DNA from: Aplysia californica | Lineage: Eukaryota > Mollusca > Gastropoda > Aplysiida > Aplysiidae | Assembly (NCBI RefSeq): GCF_000002075.1 | Contig: NW_004797317.1 | Span: 1,345,849 to 1,409,848, forward strand | Direction: 5' to 3' | Length of the DNA: 64,000 nucleotides | Notes under the pieces: model-generated | Databases searched by the model: none | Seen by the model: the letters and a program-made list of their open reading frames with translations, nothing else | What the model was told of the DNA's origin: nothing | Position numbers and translations under genes: made by a program | Shown here: positions 1-12,385 of the stretch, piece by piece | How positions within the stretch are numbered: position 1 is the first letter of the stretch | How the letters are laid out: each line of letters starts with the position of its first letter

Positions 1-285
1 CCGTAATATTACATTGTTCACTTACAATAATATAACATATAACGTGCAAATCTGTGTTACAATCCTTTTTCTATGCGCTTTACAAAATATTTATGAAAAA
101 CATGCATACACACATATATACACATAATAATATTTATTATGCAGTTCTACATTGACTAAAAAAATAACTGAATTAATCATTCAAGCAGAATATTGCTTAC
201 ACTCTTTCTTATTAACATAAGGGAAACATTGGGACTCATGTCAATTTCAAAAGCCCTTTAATTACAATAATAAAGCAATAAATTA
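1..285. other. AT-rich intergenic stretch, no gene seen
   Basis: No coding exon, RNA gene or clear repeat was recognised before the first transposon end. The DNA is AT-rich with short homopolymers and CATACACACA-like runs. Confidence 0.5.
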
Positions 286-838
286 CCGTGGAATTCTGAT
301 AAATAAAGTCAACACCTCCGGATCGAAGAAAAGCTTTGACTTTGAGCAAGGTTGACCATATATCCATTGTGGTACCCCCCAAAAAAAAAAACACACAAAA
401 AAAAACAAAAAAACTGTAGACTTTGAGCAAAGTTGACTTTATCCATTGTATTATTGGCCATTGAAAACTGAAGATGACAGCTACAAAATTACTTCAATTA
501 CAAAGTACCTGGTAACAAGATCTTAGCTCAATTTCAGTGAGTATAATTCTGAAGTTGTCACAAAACCAAGAGATAATGAGTGAACAAAGTAACTGGAGGT
601 GTGTACACCACTAGCTCAGGCCCTAAATATCTCTTCTTAAATGAATTCATCTTGGGATTTACTCGTAGCCACAAACTGTCGACTTTACGCAAGGGTAACA
701 ATGATCGAAGCGGTTGACTGCATCAGAAATACAATTACTTAAACAAAGAAGGTAAGAAACGGAACCATAGTGAGGTGTTGACTGTAAGCAAGAGTTGACT
801 TTTACTTTAAGCATGTTGACTTTATCAGGATCCCACTG
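286..838. mobile_element. pogo/Tc1-type MITE, 553 bp
   Basis: The ends are inverted copies of each other: left CCGTGGAATTCTGATAAA..., and right, read on the minus strand, CAGTGGGATCCTGATAAAG.... Both continue into AAGTCAACA. TA lies at both outer edges (284-285 and 839-840), as expected for the Tc1/mariner/pogo superfamily. GTTGACT/AGTCAAC submotifs recur through the interior. No transposase frame is present, so the copy is non-autonomous. The ends have diverged, so it is not a fresh insertion. Confidence 0.7.
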
Positions 839-1239
839 TATCTGCTATTACTGATCATTATGCTGAAAACAAAAAAAGTGAAATTAGTTATCATCAACAA
901 AGGCAATGTTCATCATTACGTCAAAAATAATATTTTAAAAAAAAAACAGGGACATTTGCTGAGCTGTCTTCCAAATCTGGGTCCTGTTCCTGCTCTTTCT
1001 CCTCTTCCTCCTCTTCTTTCTCTTCCTCCTCTTCTTCCTCTTCCTGCTTTTCCTTCTCTTCCTCCTCCGCCTCCATTTCTTCATCCGTCCTGTGTAAAGC
1101 ACTGGCTCTTCAATGTTGCAATACTAGTTTCCACATCTCTTGCGGCCTCTGCACACTCTTTGGTCTATGCAGCCTCTCTTGACCAAAGCAACCCTTTTTT
1201 CCCTTGTTGTTTTTTCACCTCGCAAAGAGTGTAATATTT
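839..1239. other. Pyrimidine-rich spacer
   Basis: Plus-strand CTTCCTCCTCTT repeats fill about 986-1080. The open frame across this stretch is proline/leucine low-complexity translation of that repeat and is not treated as a gene. Confidence 0.5.
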
Positions 1240-1733
1240 CATTGGTTCATTCATTCGAATCTGGAGAGCTAAGGAAACTTTTTTTCTCTTTAAAATTGTC
1301 TGTTTTCACCTCCTTTCCTTCTCTTTAACAATGTTCTGTTGTCTGATTTCGTCTCCACATTCTGCCCCCCACCCCCTCACCTCATTTGCCCCCTCCTCTG
1401 GGCTCCTGACTCTTTCTGCAGCCTTTCTACTGCTACTACAGGGCTCCTTCTTACTGCCGTCTTTCAGCCACACCTCTGATCGTATGGTCAGAAAGATCTA
1501 CACTACATATAGCTTTCTCGGATAAGGTAAAAAAAATTCGGAGGTCCCGTGGGCAAGTTGCGCACGTTATAGATCCCTTGGTGCTCCAAAATCGACAAGA
1601 GTAGGCTTCGGCTGCCACCAGGGCAAAATTCTAAATTTCCAAGCAACTGAACATGTTTAATGTGTCTCGCGCGCTCATACATGCAATTGCGACGCCGTAA
1701 AACCCTTACCAATTTAAAAAAAAAAAAAAAAAA
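1240..1733 (+). mobile_element. tRNA-derived SINE, copy 1
   Basis: The body matches the SINEs at 6261-6782 and 21978-22484 along most of its length. Shared blocks include a pyrimidine-rich stretch with GTTCTGTTGTCTG, the AGATCTACAC block, the GCAAGTTGCGCACGTTA block, GTAGGCTTCGGC, and a tail of GCAATTGCGACGCCGTAAAAC. The copy ends in an A-run of about 18 before 1734. The tRNA head is degraded; a B-box-like TTCGAATCTGG remains near 1254. This is the oldest-looking of the three copies. Confidence 0.75.
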
Positions 1734-1982
1734 GATTATGCAATAAAGATGACTGTTGGCCCCATTGCCTTGAAAAACAGAGGGGTGACTTTGTTTGTTT
1801 TTTGTTTTATACATATCATTGTACGAGCATGTATTATGTGTGCTGGTAGAACTAGTAGTATGAATGTGCCGACACTGTCGGAGTTGCGTGGCAGTGTGTT
1901 CTTTAGAGGTTAAGTTCACTTTTTTCTCAAGGGAAATTGTTTTTGATTTAGTGGGGCGGGGGAGGGGTTGCACTGCACTCAT

Positions 1983-2046
1983 GTGTGTGTGTGAGTGTGT
2001 GTGTGTGTATGTGTGTGTGTGTGTGTGTGTATGTGTGTGTGTGTGT

Positions 2047-2105
<59 letters not shown>

Positions 2106-2108
2106 TGT
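1983..2108. repeat. (TG)n microsatellite
   Basis: This is about 120 bp of TG dinucleotide repeat with a few TA interruptions. The long His/Thr and Cys/Val frames on the two strands here are translations of this repeat. Confidence 0.95.
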
Positions 2109-2489
2109 CTTTCTCACATTTTCTGTCGCCTTCTTCATGAACTATGGAGCATCATCTTTGCATTCATACATGTAACCGTTTTTTGGTCTCCCTCTTCCTC
2201 GTGGAGATCGGGTTCTAGCCCATCTACTCTCATCACTGGCAGACGCAAAGAAGGTTACGGTTAAGTCGTGAACGGGGATCGGCCTGGGCTATCAACCTGA
2301 CCCAACCAGACCCGACCCGATCCAATTCGCAACGGGCACCTGGTATAAGATTGTAGACTGCCAATTCGGACAGTGTCTCGTACCATGTAATTTTAAACTG
2401 GGGATCATATAGGGGCCTACACATCGGTCGTTACTGTGTAAATCAGCTTATGAGGTAACACTTCAATTTGCCTAGTCTTTTCAGTCAGA

Positions 2490-2598
2490 TGAAGTGGATC
2501 AAAGCAGTCTGTCAAAATGATTGTTTGAGAAATACTGAAAGTTTCAAAGAGATCTTCGCACTAGAAGTATTCTAAAATGTAAATAATACAACCCCGTT
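2490..2598 (+). repeat. Dispersed repeat, copy shared with 63808-63905
   Basis: About 100 bp (AGTCTGTCAAAATGATTG through ATTCTAAAATGT and ACAACCCC) recurs near the other end of the window with only scattered substitutions and in the same orientation. Neither copy has a coding frame. The family is not recognised; it may be a fragment of a longer transposon. Confidence 0.75.
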
Positions 2599-3991
2599 GT
2601 TCAATTAAGCATCATAAGCTCAGTTTTTATGCAGGGTAAATATTGTATCCAGTTTTTTTCCGCCCTTCTCCCGAGATGTAGTCTGTGTGTCCCCACTCGG
2701 TCAACGTTGGCCCTGTCAGACAGGTGTAAAGCAGCCTGCCTCTTAAAAGATCTAAGCTGCGTCAACGTACTCGTAAAGTATTAATTTACTAAAACTACAA
2801 CTTGTTCACTTGCACTAGAGGACATAATAATAATAATAAATAGCTTTTATACTGCGCATTTCCATTTTCTAAAAAAATGCTCAATGCTCATTACAGCGAA
2901 AAAGACATCTCATCTTAAAAATTAAATAGACATGCGAGTAGGTAAAACAAAGTATTATACACATAATATAAAAGTAGATCTAGATATGTGCAAACATTTT
3001 TATGAGAAAGACAGTCTCGCAGTGAGGTTGGAAATGTGTTCACTAAAAATATACAATGCAATACAAATTCACGAGCGCGACATACATGTCCACTCTACAC
3101 TTTGATTCCAGCTCAAAGTTTCAGCGGCTCGCCACGTAAACTGGTTTGTTAGGGATACTGGTTTCGTCAACCCAAAGATCTACACCTTGTCCTTAAATTA
3201 CTACGTTTACATAGCATATGCGTTTGTTGCCATTTTTTCCCCTCAAAAGTTGCCACAAAAAATGGCAAAAGTAGCCAAAAGGTTGCCATTAATTTTCATG
3301 CTTTCAACTCTCTGTGACGACGTACGCCTATATATATAGCAATATGTTGATAGAGATAACTTAATCTAAAACACCAGAATTTCTTGTGGTCTGTTTTAAG
3401 CTTCCAGAATATCATTTGTAGCCACACAAGAGTGTAAAAACGTGAAAAATAAAGGTTTCACAATAGATGGAAATCAAAACTAGAACTGCAAATAAACAAC
3501 CAAAGAAATTAACATATAAGGGCGTGTGTCGACCCATCCATAGACTGGCCGTTTTAACCCTAAACGCGTGTAATTCAAGAAAAAGTACAGGATTTAATAT
3601 GCAAATTATCGAATCATACACAAGGGGTCTGCCAGCTTCAGTAGGCCTATTCGGTTTTCGAGGAGACACGCTCTGACATAACACATTTTTAAAAGCATTA
3701 CGCTATATAAACACAAAAATAGAAAAACACAACATATCAGAACAATAACAAGAAAAAAATTAACCCAACAACAAATTAAAACACAACAAAGAGGGAAGCA
3801 TGAAAGAGAAACAGCAGTATAAATAGTTTGCAATGTAGCCCACTTATATTCTTCACGTGAAAATTACAAATCAATGTGGTGATGACAAGTGAGAAAGGGA
3901 CGAAGAGAAGCGAAAGTGGAAATAAACTAACTTTCTAAAAGTAAAGCGGTTCGGTTTCTTCTTTTTTTTCACGAATATTATTCTCCGTTTG

Positions 3992-3992
<1 letters not shown>
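2599..3992. other. Intergenic stretch, no gene seen
   Basis: The DNA is AT-rich, with short microsatellite-like runs (AATAATAAT near 2830). Frames here are short and lack recognisable domains or splice-supported structure. Confidence 0.45.

Positions 3993-4046
<54 letters not shown>
3993..4046. repeat. (GTT)n microsatellite
   Basis: Eighteen or so consecutive GTT trinucleotides without interruption. Confidence 0.97.
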
Positions 4047-4077
4047 AATTATCTTTTTTTCCCGGAGGTGGTTTCAA

Positions 4078-4612
4078 TGATAGTACAAGACAAGATGGGC
4101 CACTCAGCCAAAAAAGTGTCCGCAGGAAGTATGCTCTTTGCTTCAGATGGCGCTGCAGTCTGTTTTGAAGCTCTCTTTCGTTTTTCCAGAAGAAGAATAG
4201 GAATAGCACCTCCTTGTGTGCGCAGATCGACTGCTGTTCATCAGCAGTTCGGGTACGTTCAGTGCGGAGTTTTAGGTTTTTTTTATTTTAATGACCTGTC
4301 GCCTTTCATTCTAAAGTCAAATTAAACGAAGAAAACCATCACCCTTTCCTCCGGAAGAGGTTTTTTGTCAGGGTAACCATTTTAAAAAAGCGTTCTTCCG
4401 AAATGTATCCCAAAACTTGCTAGTTTCACTTTGATTTTTTATAACTCAAGTAGGGTAACTCTGTTCGCAAAGAGTGCGCTTTTGTGAAGAGGGCGCCACC
4501 AAATTTTGAGGACACTTTTTTAATTGGCTCAAAGCACAGAATTCTACACAAGTGTAGAATTCTGTGGCTCAAAGAGAGAAGTGGCCCATCTTGTTATGTA
4601 CTATCTTTGGTG
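4078..4612. mobile_element. Inverted-repeat element (MITE-like)
   Basis: GATAGTACA..ACAAGATGGGC near 4080 reappears inverted near 4580-4610 (GGCCCATCTTGTTATGTAC). Further inside, GCCAAAAAAGTGTCC (about 4106) matches the inverse of GACACTTTTTTAATTGGC (about 4511-4528). The right arm is longer than the left because a perfect palindrome (4535-4566) sits in it. No transposase was seen. No target-site duplication could be fixed. Confidence 0.5.
4535..4566. repeat. Perfect 32-bp palindrome
   Basis: The arms CACAGAATTCTACAC and GTGTAGAATTCTGTG are exact reverse complements separated by AA. GGCTCAAAG-like sequence flanks the palindrome on both sides, which may be a small target duplication. Confidence 0.9.
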
Positions 4613-4639
4613 GTTTTTTGTCGCAAAAAAAAATTTAAT

Positions 4640-6246
4640 CGCGTTGCTATTCGCGGACCAAAAAATGCAAAAAAAAATCGCGGCCGCGAGCCACGACAAA
4701 CGCAGATGCTAGGCCTACGTTTGCTCCCTATTTTTAAAATCTCGTATTGTGATTCTGTGTCGAAATACGAATAGTCTTGAGTTCTCACACAAACAAATCC
4801 ACCACTATTTGACTGTAAATGTATTGTTATAGCCATTATAATAAGGTAACCCCCTTCTCGTCTGGGTGCATGAAATTGTGGAATCCCTTGCGTACCAAAA
4901 GAGCTAATTAAATTTATACGTAAGCCAGATGGATACATATTTAGAAACCTGTCATAATTCCATTCTATAAACTAGCAGCATGATGACGAAAGAAGATATT
5001 CACTTTATCTATCTCAGTTGTCCGTATCTATATATATACAATTTAGATATAATATGCTTTATCTGCTGAGATGTGTGTCTACTCGACCATTCTGTTCAAC
5101 AGACAAGAATCCATGTTTAATCTGTCCCAGTGAGTTTTTATTTACTTATCTAGTAAAACGTGTCGATGATTTGTCAATCTAACTGTGCGCTATCACTATA
5201 TCTGTAGAGTGTATGTTTCACCCTCTCAGCTATGTATATCACATCTGTCTATCTCGTTTAGATATAATAATCATCATAGTCAGGTTATGTAATTATATTC
5301 CATTTACCCAGTAACGCACAATGACATACCAATACCATCCGTCAGCTTGCAAGTGTGAATGCTTGTGCGCTTAGTAACCTAGTGCTCCCCCAAGCTCAGC
5401 ACATAACAATACACGTTCATCTTCTCAGTTCCTGTTTACCCTTTTACACAGCTTTTATCTTTCTTCCGGTGATTAATCCCCATTTCCTCTCAGTTGTGAT
5501 TAATCAGAAGGAAAAAAAGGCCTCAGTTGTAATTTGCACCTGCCCCTGTTTTAGTCTCATTCAGACTAACACTACACCCCCCCCCCCCCCTCCCACAATC
5601 TTTTGACGGGTTAAAAAAGTGCAGTAACTAATATACCTGTCATTACCTCATTGCCCCGAACAGCCCCGCTTGACCTTTTAGTAGTTTAGTAAGAGTTTTA
5701 CGGCGCTCGCAACTGCATAATAAGGTCATACAAGCTTGACCTTTACATACTAGACTAGATCTAGTTAAGTTATTTTTTCTCTAAACATTCCTACCTACTT
5801 GATTATCTCTGTTCAGCTTGTAATGATAGTACATTACCATGTTCCTCTTCCTCAACACACAGTACGTGTATGCGGGCCAGGCTTACATAGTTTCATTTAT
5901 GCTCCTTCCAGCACATATTATTATTACGCCACATTTTTAGGCGCTATAATTAGTTCTTTCTTCCCACCTGCCCCATCTCTTCTATGCTTTTTGATGATGG
6001 TACAGCTAGGTTCCTCTGTACCATTCCACTCTGTGGGCTTTGGTGGGTTTCAGTTGAATAGTTTATTTCTGTTTCACATTTCACGTAGAGAAAAAAAAGA
6101 AGACAGAACTCCCTACAGCTGGGTTGTTTTGTTGACTTTGTTTTAAAGCTTAGAATTGTCTGTAGGGTGCACAGCTTTGACACAGGGTATGGTGTACATG
6201 AATATAGTTGTTCTTGCATTTTTTAAAATAATAAATAATAATTCTG
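4640..6246. other. Intergenic stretch, no gene seen
   Basis: The DNA is AT-rich with a C-run (about 5577-5590). A short piece near 5693-5740 (TTTTACGGCGCTCGCAACTG) matches the 3' tail of the SINEs and may be a 5'-truncated SINE. No coding exon was recognised. Confidence 0.45.
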
Positions 6247-6260
6247 CCAAACTATTGTTT

Positions 6261-6782
6261 TTTTTGTTTTTGTAAAGTGTTTAACGGCGCTCGCAACTGC
6301 ATAGGTCATATGAGCGCGCGGGACACACCTAATATTTTCAGTTGGTAGGAAATTTTGAATTTTTGCCCGGGTGGCGGCCGAAGCCTACTCTTATCGATTT
6401 TAGACCACCAAGGGATCTTTAACGTGCGCAACTTGCACACAGGCCCTCCGAGATTTTTCGCCCTTGTCCGAGAAGGCTAGGTGTAGATCTTTCCTACCAG
6501 AAGATCAGGGGTGTGGCAGAAAGACAGCAGTAAGGAGGAGCCAAGGAGTAGCAGTAGAAAGGCTGCAGAAAGAGTCGGGAGCCCAGAGGAGGGGGCAAAG
6601 GAGGTGAAGGGGTGGAGGCAGAAAGTGGAAATGAAAGCAGACAACAGAACATTGCTAGAGAGCAGGAAAGGAGGTGAAAGGAGACAATTTTAGAGAAAAA
6701 AATTTTTCGGTCGCTACCCGGATTCGAACCCGGGACCTTTGAATGAGAGGCCAACATCTTAACCTCTAGGCCACGAGAGCCC
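6261..6782 (-). mobile_element. tRNA-derived SINE, copy 2, with 14-bp target duplication
   Basis: The element lies on the minus strand. The head (about 6782-6706) is tRNA-like, with an A-box-like GTGGCCTAGAGGTTAAG and an intact B box GGTTCGAATCC. The anticodon region CTCTCATT resembles tRNA-Glu. The two acceptor-stem ends do not pair, so this is a SINE and not a tRNA gene. The body and GCGCTCGCAACTG tail match copies 1 and 3. The insertion is bracketed by an exact duplication CCAAACTATTGTTT (6247-6260 and 6783-6796), which marks LINE-driven retroposition and a fairly young insertion. Confidence 0.88.
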
Positions 6783-6943
6783 CCAAACTATTGTTTAGAA
6801 CATGCCTTGAAAAGTAACAGTCCTGTGTACACTGCGGTACTTACTTTTTCTTTTACTTTTTCATCCTCTGTTGCCGTTAAGCGTCGAGTGGAGATGCAGT
6901 TTTTTTATGGTAGGCCAGCTCCGCAGCTCTTTCAGTTGTGATG

Positions 6944-7545
6944 TTATGTTTTTTTTAGGGTTTCCTTGACACCCAAAATCAACCTTTTGCGTAGCCTTCC
7001 TCTTCCTTTAAAGCCTGAGCGCTTGGTGTTGTAGGCTCTCAAGGCTGGCTGGTCAGGTGACATGATGCGTAACAGGTGCCCAAACCATTTTATCTTCCGT
7101 CTTTCTATGTAACGCAGGCAGGACTCAGCGCCGAGAGCTGCTCTTACTTCATTTCTCTGCCTGTCTCGTCTAGAGATGCTAAGGGTTTTGCGGAGACATT
7201 TCATTTCGCATGCGATGATTTTGCTTTCATGGGTTTTGCTTTAAGTCCAGGTCTGGCACTGATAACTTAATGTTGGTTTGAATATTGAAGTGATAAGCTG
7301 TCTCTTTGAGTCCATGGAGATGTTTGGATGAGATAGGAGGGGTGTGAGCTGGTAGGCGACAGCGTTGGCTTTTTGAGTTCGCATTTCTATTTCTCTGTCT
7401 ATGGACCCGTTTTCAGAAAAAGTGCTGCCAAGATATTTTAACTCCTTCACCTGTTTCAGTTGTATACTGTTGACATGAATGTTCAGGGGACTATGGTTTC
7501 GGTTCACTTTCATAACTTCTGTTTTTGAGGTGCTGATTTTCTGCG
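6944..7545 (-). mobile_element. Non-LTR retrotransposon (LINE) fragment, 3' end of the reverse transcriptase ORF
   Basis: Two adjoining minus-strand frames resemble the region after the reverse-transcriptase fingers and palm in many LINE-encoded endonuclease/reverse transcriptases. The first carries KTEVM, then ELKYLGSTFSENGSID, KANAVAYQL and SIFKPTLSYQCQTW. The second carries RRDRQRNEVR and ERRKIKWFGHLLRM-like sequence (here LLRIMS). A frame change separates them and the catalytic part is absent. It is a dead, 5'-truncated copy. The clade was not determined. Confidence 0.75.
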
Positions 7546-7588
7546 GTAAAAATTAGTAAAATACACCTTTTCTGTCAACCACCAGCTA

Positions 7589-7768
7589 CCTTGGAGTCCA
7601 CTTAAACCAAAATCTGCTGGATAACCAGATTTTCTTCAGTCTAGTCCCGTTTTCAATTTACAGAGGTTGCTCAATAGAAAAAAAAAATCAGAAATTGTTT
7701 TTTGACGTTTCTTTTCTGTTTATTGCTGTTTTCGGATTAACTGTGTTCAGTCTAAGCGGACTCTACTG
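7589..7768. mobile_element. Short pogo-type MITE, about 180 bp
   Basis: The right end reads CGGACTCTACTG before TA, and the left end is a diverged TTGGAGTCCACTTAAACC. Its minus-strand interior (TCTGATTTTTTTTTC, TTGAGCAACCTC, ACTGAAGAAAATC) matches the elements at 38869-39040 and 25200-25366. This supports a short, non-coding family with CAGTGGAGTC ends and TA targets. Confidence 0.65.
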
Positions 7769-10700
7769 TACTTCCAGTTCTACGCACAAGAGCAGGGTTT
7801 TATCTCCCTAACCTATAAATCTAGATAGTATATGAGGTCATGACGATAACATGGGCCAGATGTTTATTTCTGAACATTACAGAGCTTGTTCGGAGATAAA
7901 AATCTCAAAACAAATATAGGTTAGTGTGTTGCTATCCCTACTATTGTTCTGAGAAGAAGAAATAAAACACACAGGACTCGAAATTACGCATCCGTCGAAC
8001 TGTGCCGGCGGTTCCGGTTTTTTCTTCTTCTTTATAAATCTTTGTAAGACATCCCTCGAAAAACGGATCCCTCAAACTACAGAGGCCGATCCTGACGAAT
8101 TTGAGCAATCCGTGTTATACTGTATAAGTCTATTTGTCTGCATAAACTAAACATGAGAGCATCTTAAGGGAAAATAGGGACAAGGACCAAAAAAAGTTCA
8201 ATCATAAAAATTCACCAAAGCTAAAAACACAAGAACTTGAGGCATCATCTACACAAACACAGTGTAAGATTCAATGCAAAGGGGAAGTAGAAAAGGTACT
8301 ACATGCATCACAAAACAAAATCATCTAATGACAAGACGAAAAATGAAAAGCATACAAATAACAATAACACTGTCGTTCAGAGTGGTGTTTCGACCATTCT
8401 CTTTTAATATATTCCAGGGTCTACACAAGTAATGGCAAGCTATTGAAAGCTTGACAGACTGAAGCAGTTGAGAAATTAAAAGTGACTTTGGCATGACAAA
8501 ATGACAAATGAATGGTTATAATGGATAATACCTGGTAGGGAAGTCGCTAAAAGAAACATTTCTTTACTTTCCTTTAGTCTCAGGGCAGAGAAGCACACTT
8601 ACAAGATAATTACCAAATTTGTGCTACAAAAAAGCAAAACCTGATAGACAAAAACAACAGAGGGAGTATTCAGTTTAGTCAAAGAAAAGCCCATGTCCTA
8701 TTTACCTCTGTGTGTCCTCACTTCCAGAAGACTGGCAGTACTTCGCAAAAACTCCAGCTGGCTGGTCTGTTCTTTCCTAATGACCATAATTTTGATTTTC
8801 TCAGGGGACATACAGTGTTGCAGCCTATAAGCTGAACAGTTATCCTTCACTTATTAAGAGGAGCCCAAGGGAAACAACCCTAACAAAATACCTAGAAACT
8901 AAATAATGTATTACCTCAATTTATTGCAAGTTCACACCTTTACCACTTGAATATAATGCCCCACGAAGTATAACTTACCAGAGGCATTCCCCAACCACAG
9001 CCTACAATTTCTGAAACTTCTGAAATTGTGTTAGGACCAAAAAGACATGTTCAAATGGCATCATGTAGAACAATTGGACATTCATTGTGACACAAAAAAA
9101 CAAAAATATACAACTTCATAAGGACTAGAATAAAAATCCTGAAGTGTCCTCTAAAATGTCATCCAGAAAATCAAACAAACTGTTTTAATGACAACGACAT
9201 TAGTGTGTTCTACTGCTGATAATTTGTAAGGTGTGCTGACAAAATGAGTTATTTCTCGCAATCCTCAAATGGAGATATCGTTCGAAAATCAACATTAGGG
9301 TCAAATGTGTAAATTCTCACCTGATGCCATTTTATTCAAGTTCAACATGCCTGTTATCATTTCATACTTTCAAATTGTACAAACTCAACCTTTAAATTTG
9401 ACATATCTAACGTCCATTGGGTTCAGATACAAAAAGTAATTCATTTTTTCAGCACACCTCAAAGTTTTATTTTGCTGGAGCTGAATTCAGAAAAAGTACG
9501 TTATTTGAAAACGTAATGTCACACTTAGCCCCCCCACTCCCCTCAAGAAGACAGATGTTTTGGTATAAGTCTTTAGAGACACTGTTTTCAGGACAAAAAA
9601 GTCTTCTTTTCACGTCAAGCAAAACCTCCTCAACCACAGTATTACATCGAGAATGTCTCCATGATGAGCACAATTACATACCACACCTAAAGCAGATTCC
9701 CAAGACCGTAAATGCTTAACAATGATAGTTTTTTTAACTACACTGCACCAATACAAGAGAGTATACTGAAAACAGACACCTTAATGGGTCTTGAGAGGAA
9801 GATACTGTATTATTCTAATTTGTTCGCAGGCTGTTTCAAGAAAGTAAAATATGAAAGTGAACACATAAGAATCCTAACATGTTGAGCAGTACTATTTCTT
9901 TTAGATCTGAATCATCTAGACCTAAAACAAGTAATGTTAGCAACTCCTACAAATATTTTACTTTACCCCTACACTGAGATTTTTTAATCAGTAACGCAAG
10001 CCTTTCCAATATTACAGTACTTCAATAAAGAATGAAACAATTATAAACTAATAGGGGCGTTAAACCTATACCATTTCACCATTTTGAAACAATTATAAAT
10101 TATCAAAGTAAAAGTGATCCACAACTTCATAATATGGCTGAAAAATGTCAACCATGAAACAAAAAAGGGAAGATACACTGCCTTTAGCAAAGATGATGAA
10201 TTGCTTGCACACATTTGAATAACAATGAATAAAAACAATCAAATAGGAAGTGCTTATCTTATTTGGGCTACTTAGCCTACCCCCACCCCCCGCCCCAACT
10301 TTATTTAGGCTACCCATTCCTTGTAAAGATAATTGTGTGGAACTGAAGAGTTAGTTTCGCTTTTGCTTTTCGAGTAAGGCATCTTTCTCATTTCAGTTCA
10401 GTTCGTTCTGTGGGCCAGGGTAGCCTAAATAAGATTTAGGTGGGGGTTTGCTGTTAATATAATCAAAGCTACATGTAACACAAATAAGCTTTGCCAGAGG
10501 GGTTGGCTTATTTGGGCTACATAAAGCCTAAATAAGGTCAATCATCGAAAAGAAAAAAAAAAACCCTTGAAGACAATCGCAAGAACTATTCCTCATTGAA
10601 CAATAACACTAGGATGCGACATTGCACAAAGCCCGATAGACCCAACACTTTTTCTACCAACCTAGCTCACATCAGAACACGTATATATATATGAAGAGAT

Positions 10701-12385
10701 GAAAATTTCACTTCTGATTCTTGAAATTAAAAAAAAAAAATAAATAAAAAAATAAATAAAAAACTAACATTCCCATTATTTCTATTCACACGAACCCTTA
10801 ATTCAAATATAAGGTAGTGGTGTTTTTTCAGTTGAACTTGAACGATAAGCTAACTTTATTACTAAAAACTGACAGCAAGACTATCACCAGAACCTCTTAA
10901 AAAGACCATAACCTACGACAATCCTGCACCCAAAGATAACAAAAACATGTACTGTACACAGCTGTAACTGTAAGCAACAAAAGATGGTATTGGACTGGAA
11001 CCAGCATGGCCAATGTAAAGCACAATTTTCCTTGAAAAGAGCTGTGAACTGCAGACATTAAACGTCCAGCTGATTCATCAGAAATAATTGATAAGGTAAA
11101 AGAAGAGTAAACATATCTACTCAGAAAAATGTTATTTTTATCTTTCAAGATTCAAGAATCTTCGAAACACCTCCAGCACATTAGGTAACACACACAAAGT
11201 TCACATATATGTTCATTAAAGTGGGAAAGCCTACCACCAAGACAGAGCACATCAAGAGCTGTGCACAACTGAAGCTTATATATGTATATGGTGAACTTTA
11301 TTTTTCAAATGTGACCATCACAAAAAAAAAAAAAAAAATCACACAAAAAAGAAATTGCCATCCTTCAGTAGACTACATTTTCCTACTTGCGAGTCTTTAT
11401 GGATTTTATTACAATAAAGAACAATAGTTTTACTCAAAAGGCTTTTCTACTCATTTGTAAGTGGAAATGCAGCCTCAATGCTGTTGGTTATAATGAAAAG
11501 CATTGCAGCAAAAAGGCTTTGGCATTTAAGAGATAGCACATAGTATCACTTTTCTCTATACAATCAAACCTGCCTTAACGGCCACCTGTCCAAGATGAGC
11601 CCCTGTAGAAATGAGCACTTCCTATTCCTCTCCATGCATTTTAAAATATCATAATGACAGTTTCCAAAACATCCTTCTGTCTACGACAATCGTATTTCTC
11701 CTCAACAATGGGTGACCATTTTGGACAGTTTCATCTGTACATTGTTCAACATTTTACAAAAAGATACAACTCTACATGAGTAACAATAAATTACACAACT
11801 GCAAATATTCCTCAGAATGATTAAGCACATTTTACACCAATAGACAGATCCATGTCTCTCTAGCAACTCCACATGCAAGACCATGGCCATTGTAGCACTA
11901 AATTTTGCATGCTGAGGTTTCATGTAGACAGCCTACACCTAACATAAGCATCACAACTCACAGACAGAGAATCTCTCATCAATAGAACAACATTCCATTT
12001 TAGCAAACTGCCTCCTGACAAGCTGAGTACATTCAACATCATGAAAAGCAGTCATGCATGACTAATTTTCAACAACAAATCACATTCAAGTTACATCTTA
12101 AAGATTTTTTCATTTCCCCCCAAGAAGCGAGATCCTGAAAAATAAAACAAAAAAAGAAGCATTACTTCACACTGTATCACAGTATAACTGAAAACATTGA
12201 TAAGGAAGATATCTAAAATGATAAGACCTGCAGTGAACCTTCCAGACGTAAAGGCAGTGGGGAAAAGCACTTTAATCCCATACCTAAATGTTAAGGTGAG
12301 TGGGGTTAAGACGTGAGAACAAATATAAACATTGCAGCAGAAAAGAGAGCTATTAATGAGTGACTTCTCTTGCTAAATGCCACAC
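7769..12385. other. DCTN4 3' flank, possibly including its 3' UTR
   Basis: No coding exon was recognised. The strip next to 12385 lies directly downstream of the DCTN4 stop codon, so some of it is likely 3' UTR. Candidate minus-strand AATAAA signals (TTTATT on the plus strand) occur near 11299 and 10855, but none is decisive. An inverted pair of TTATTTGGGCTAC/GTAGCCTAAATAA motifs lies between about 10257 and 10540 and may be a small palindromic element. Confidence 0.4.

Noticed and set aside
1503-2175. Long His/Thr and Cys/Val open frames on both strands
   Set aside because: They are translations of the (TG)n microsatellite and its SINE neighbour, with no domain and no splice support.
6706-6782. 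Possible tRNA-Glu gene on the minus strand
   Set aside because: The acceptor-stem ends do not pair, and the sequence continues into a SINE body with a target duplication.
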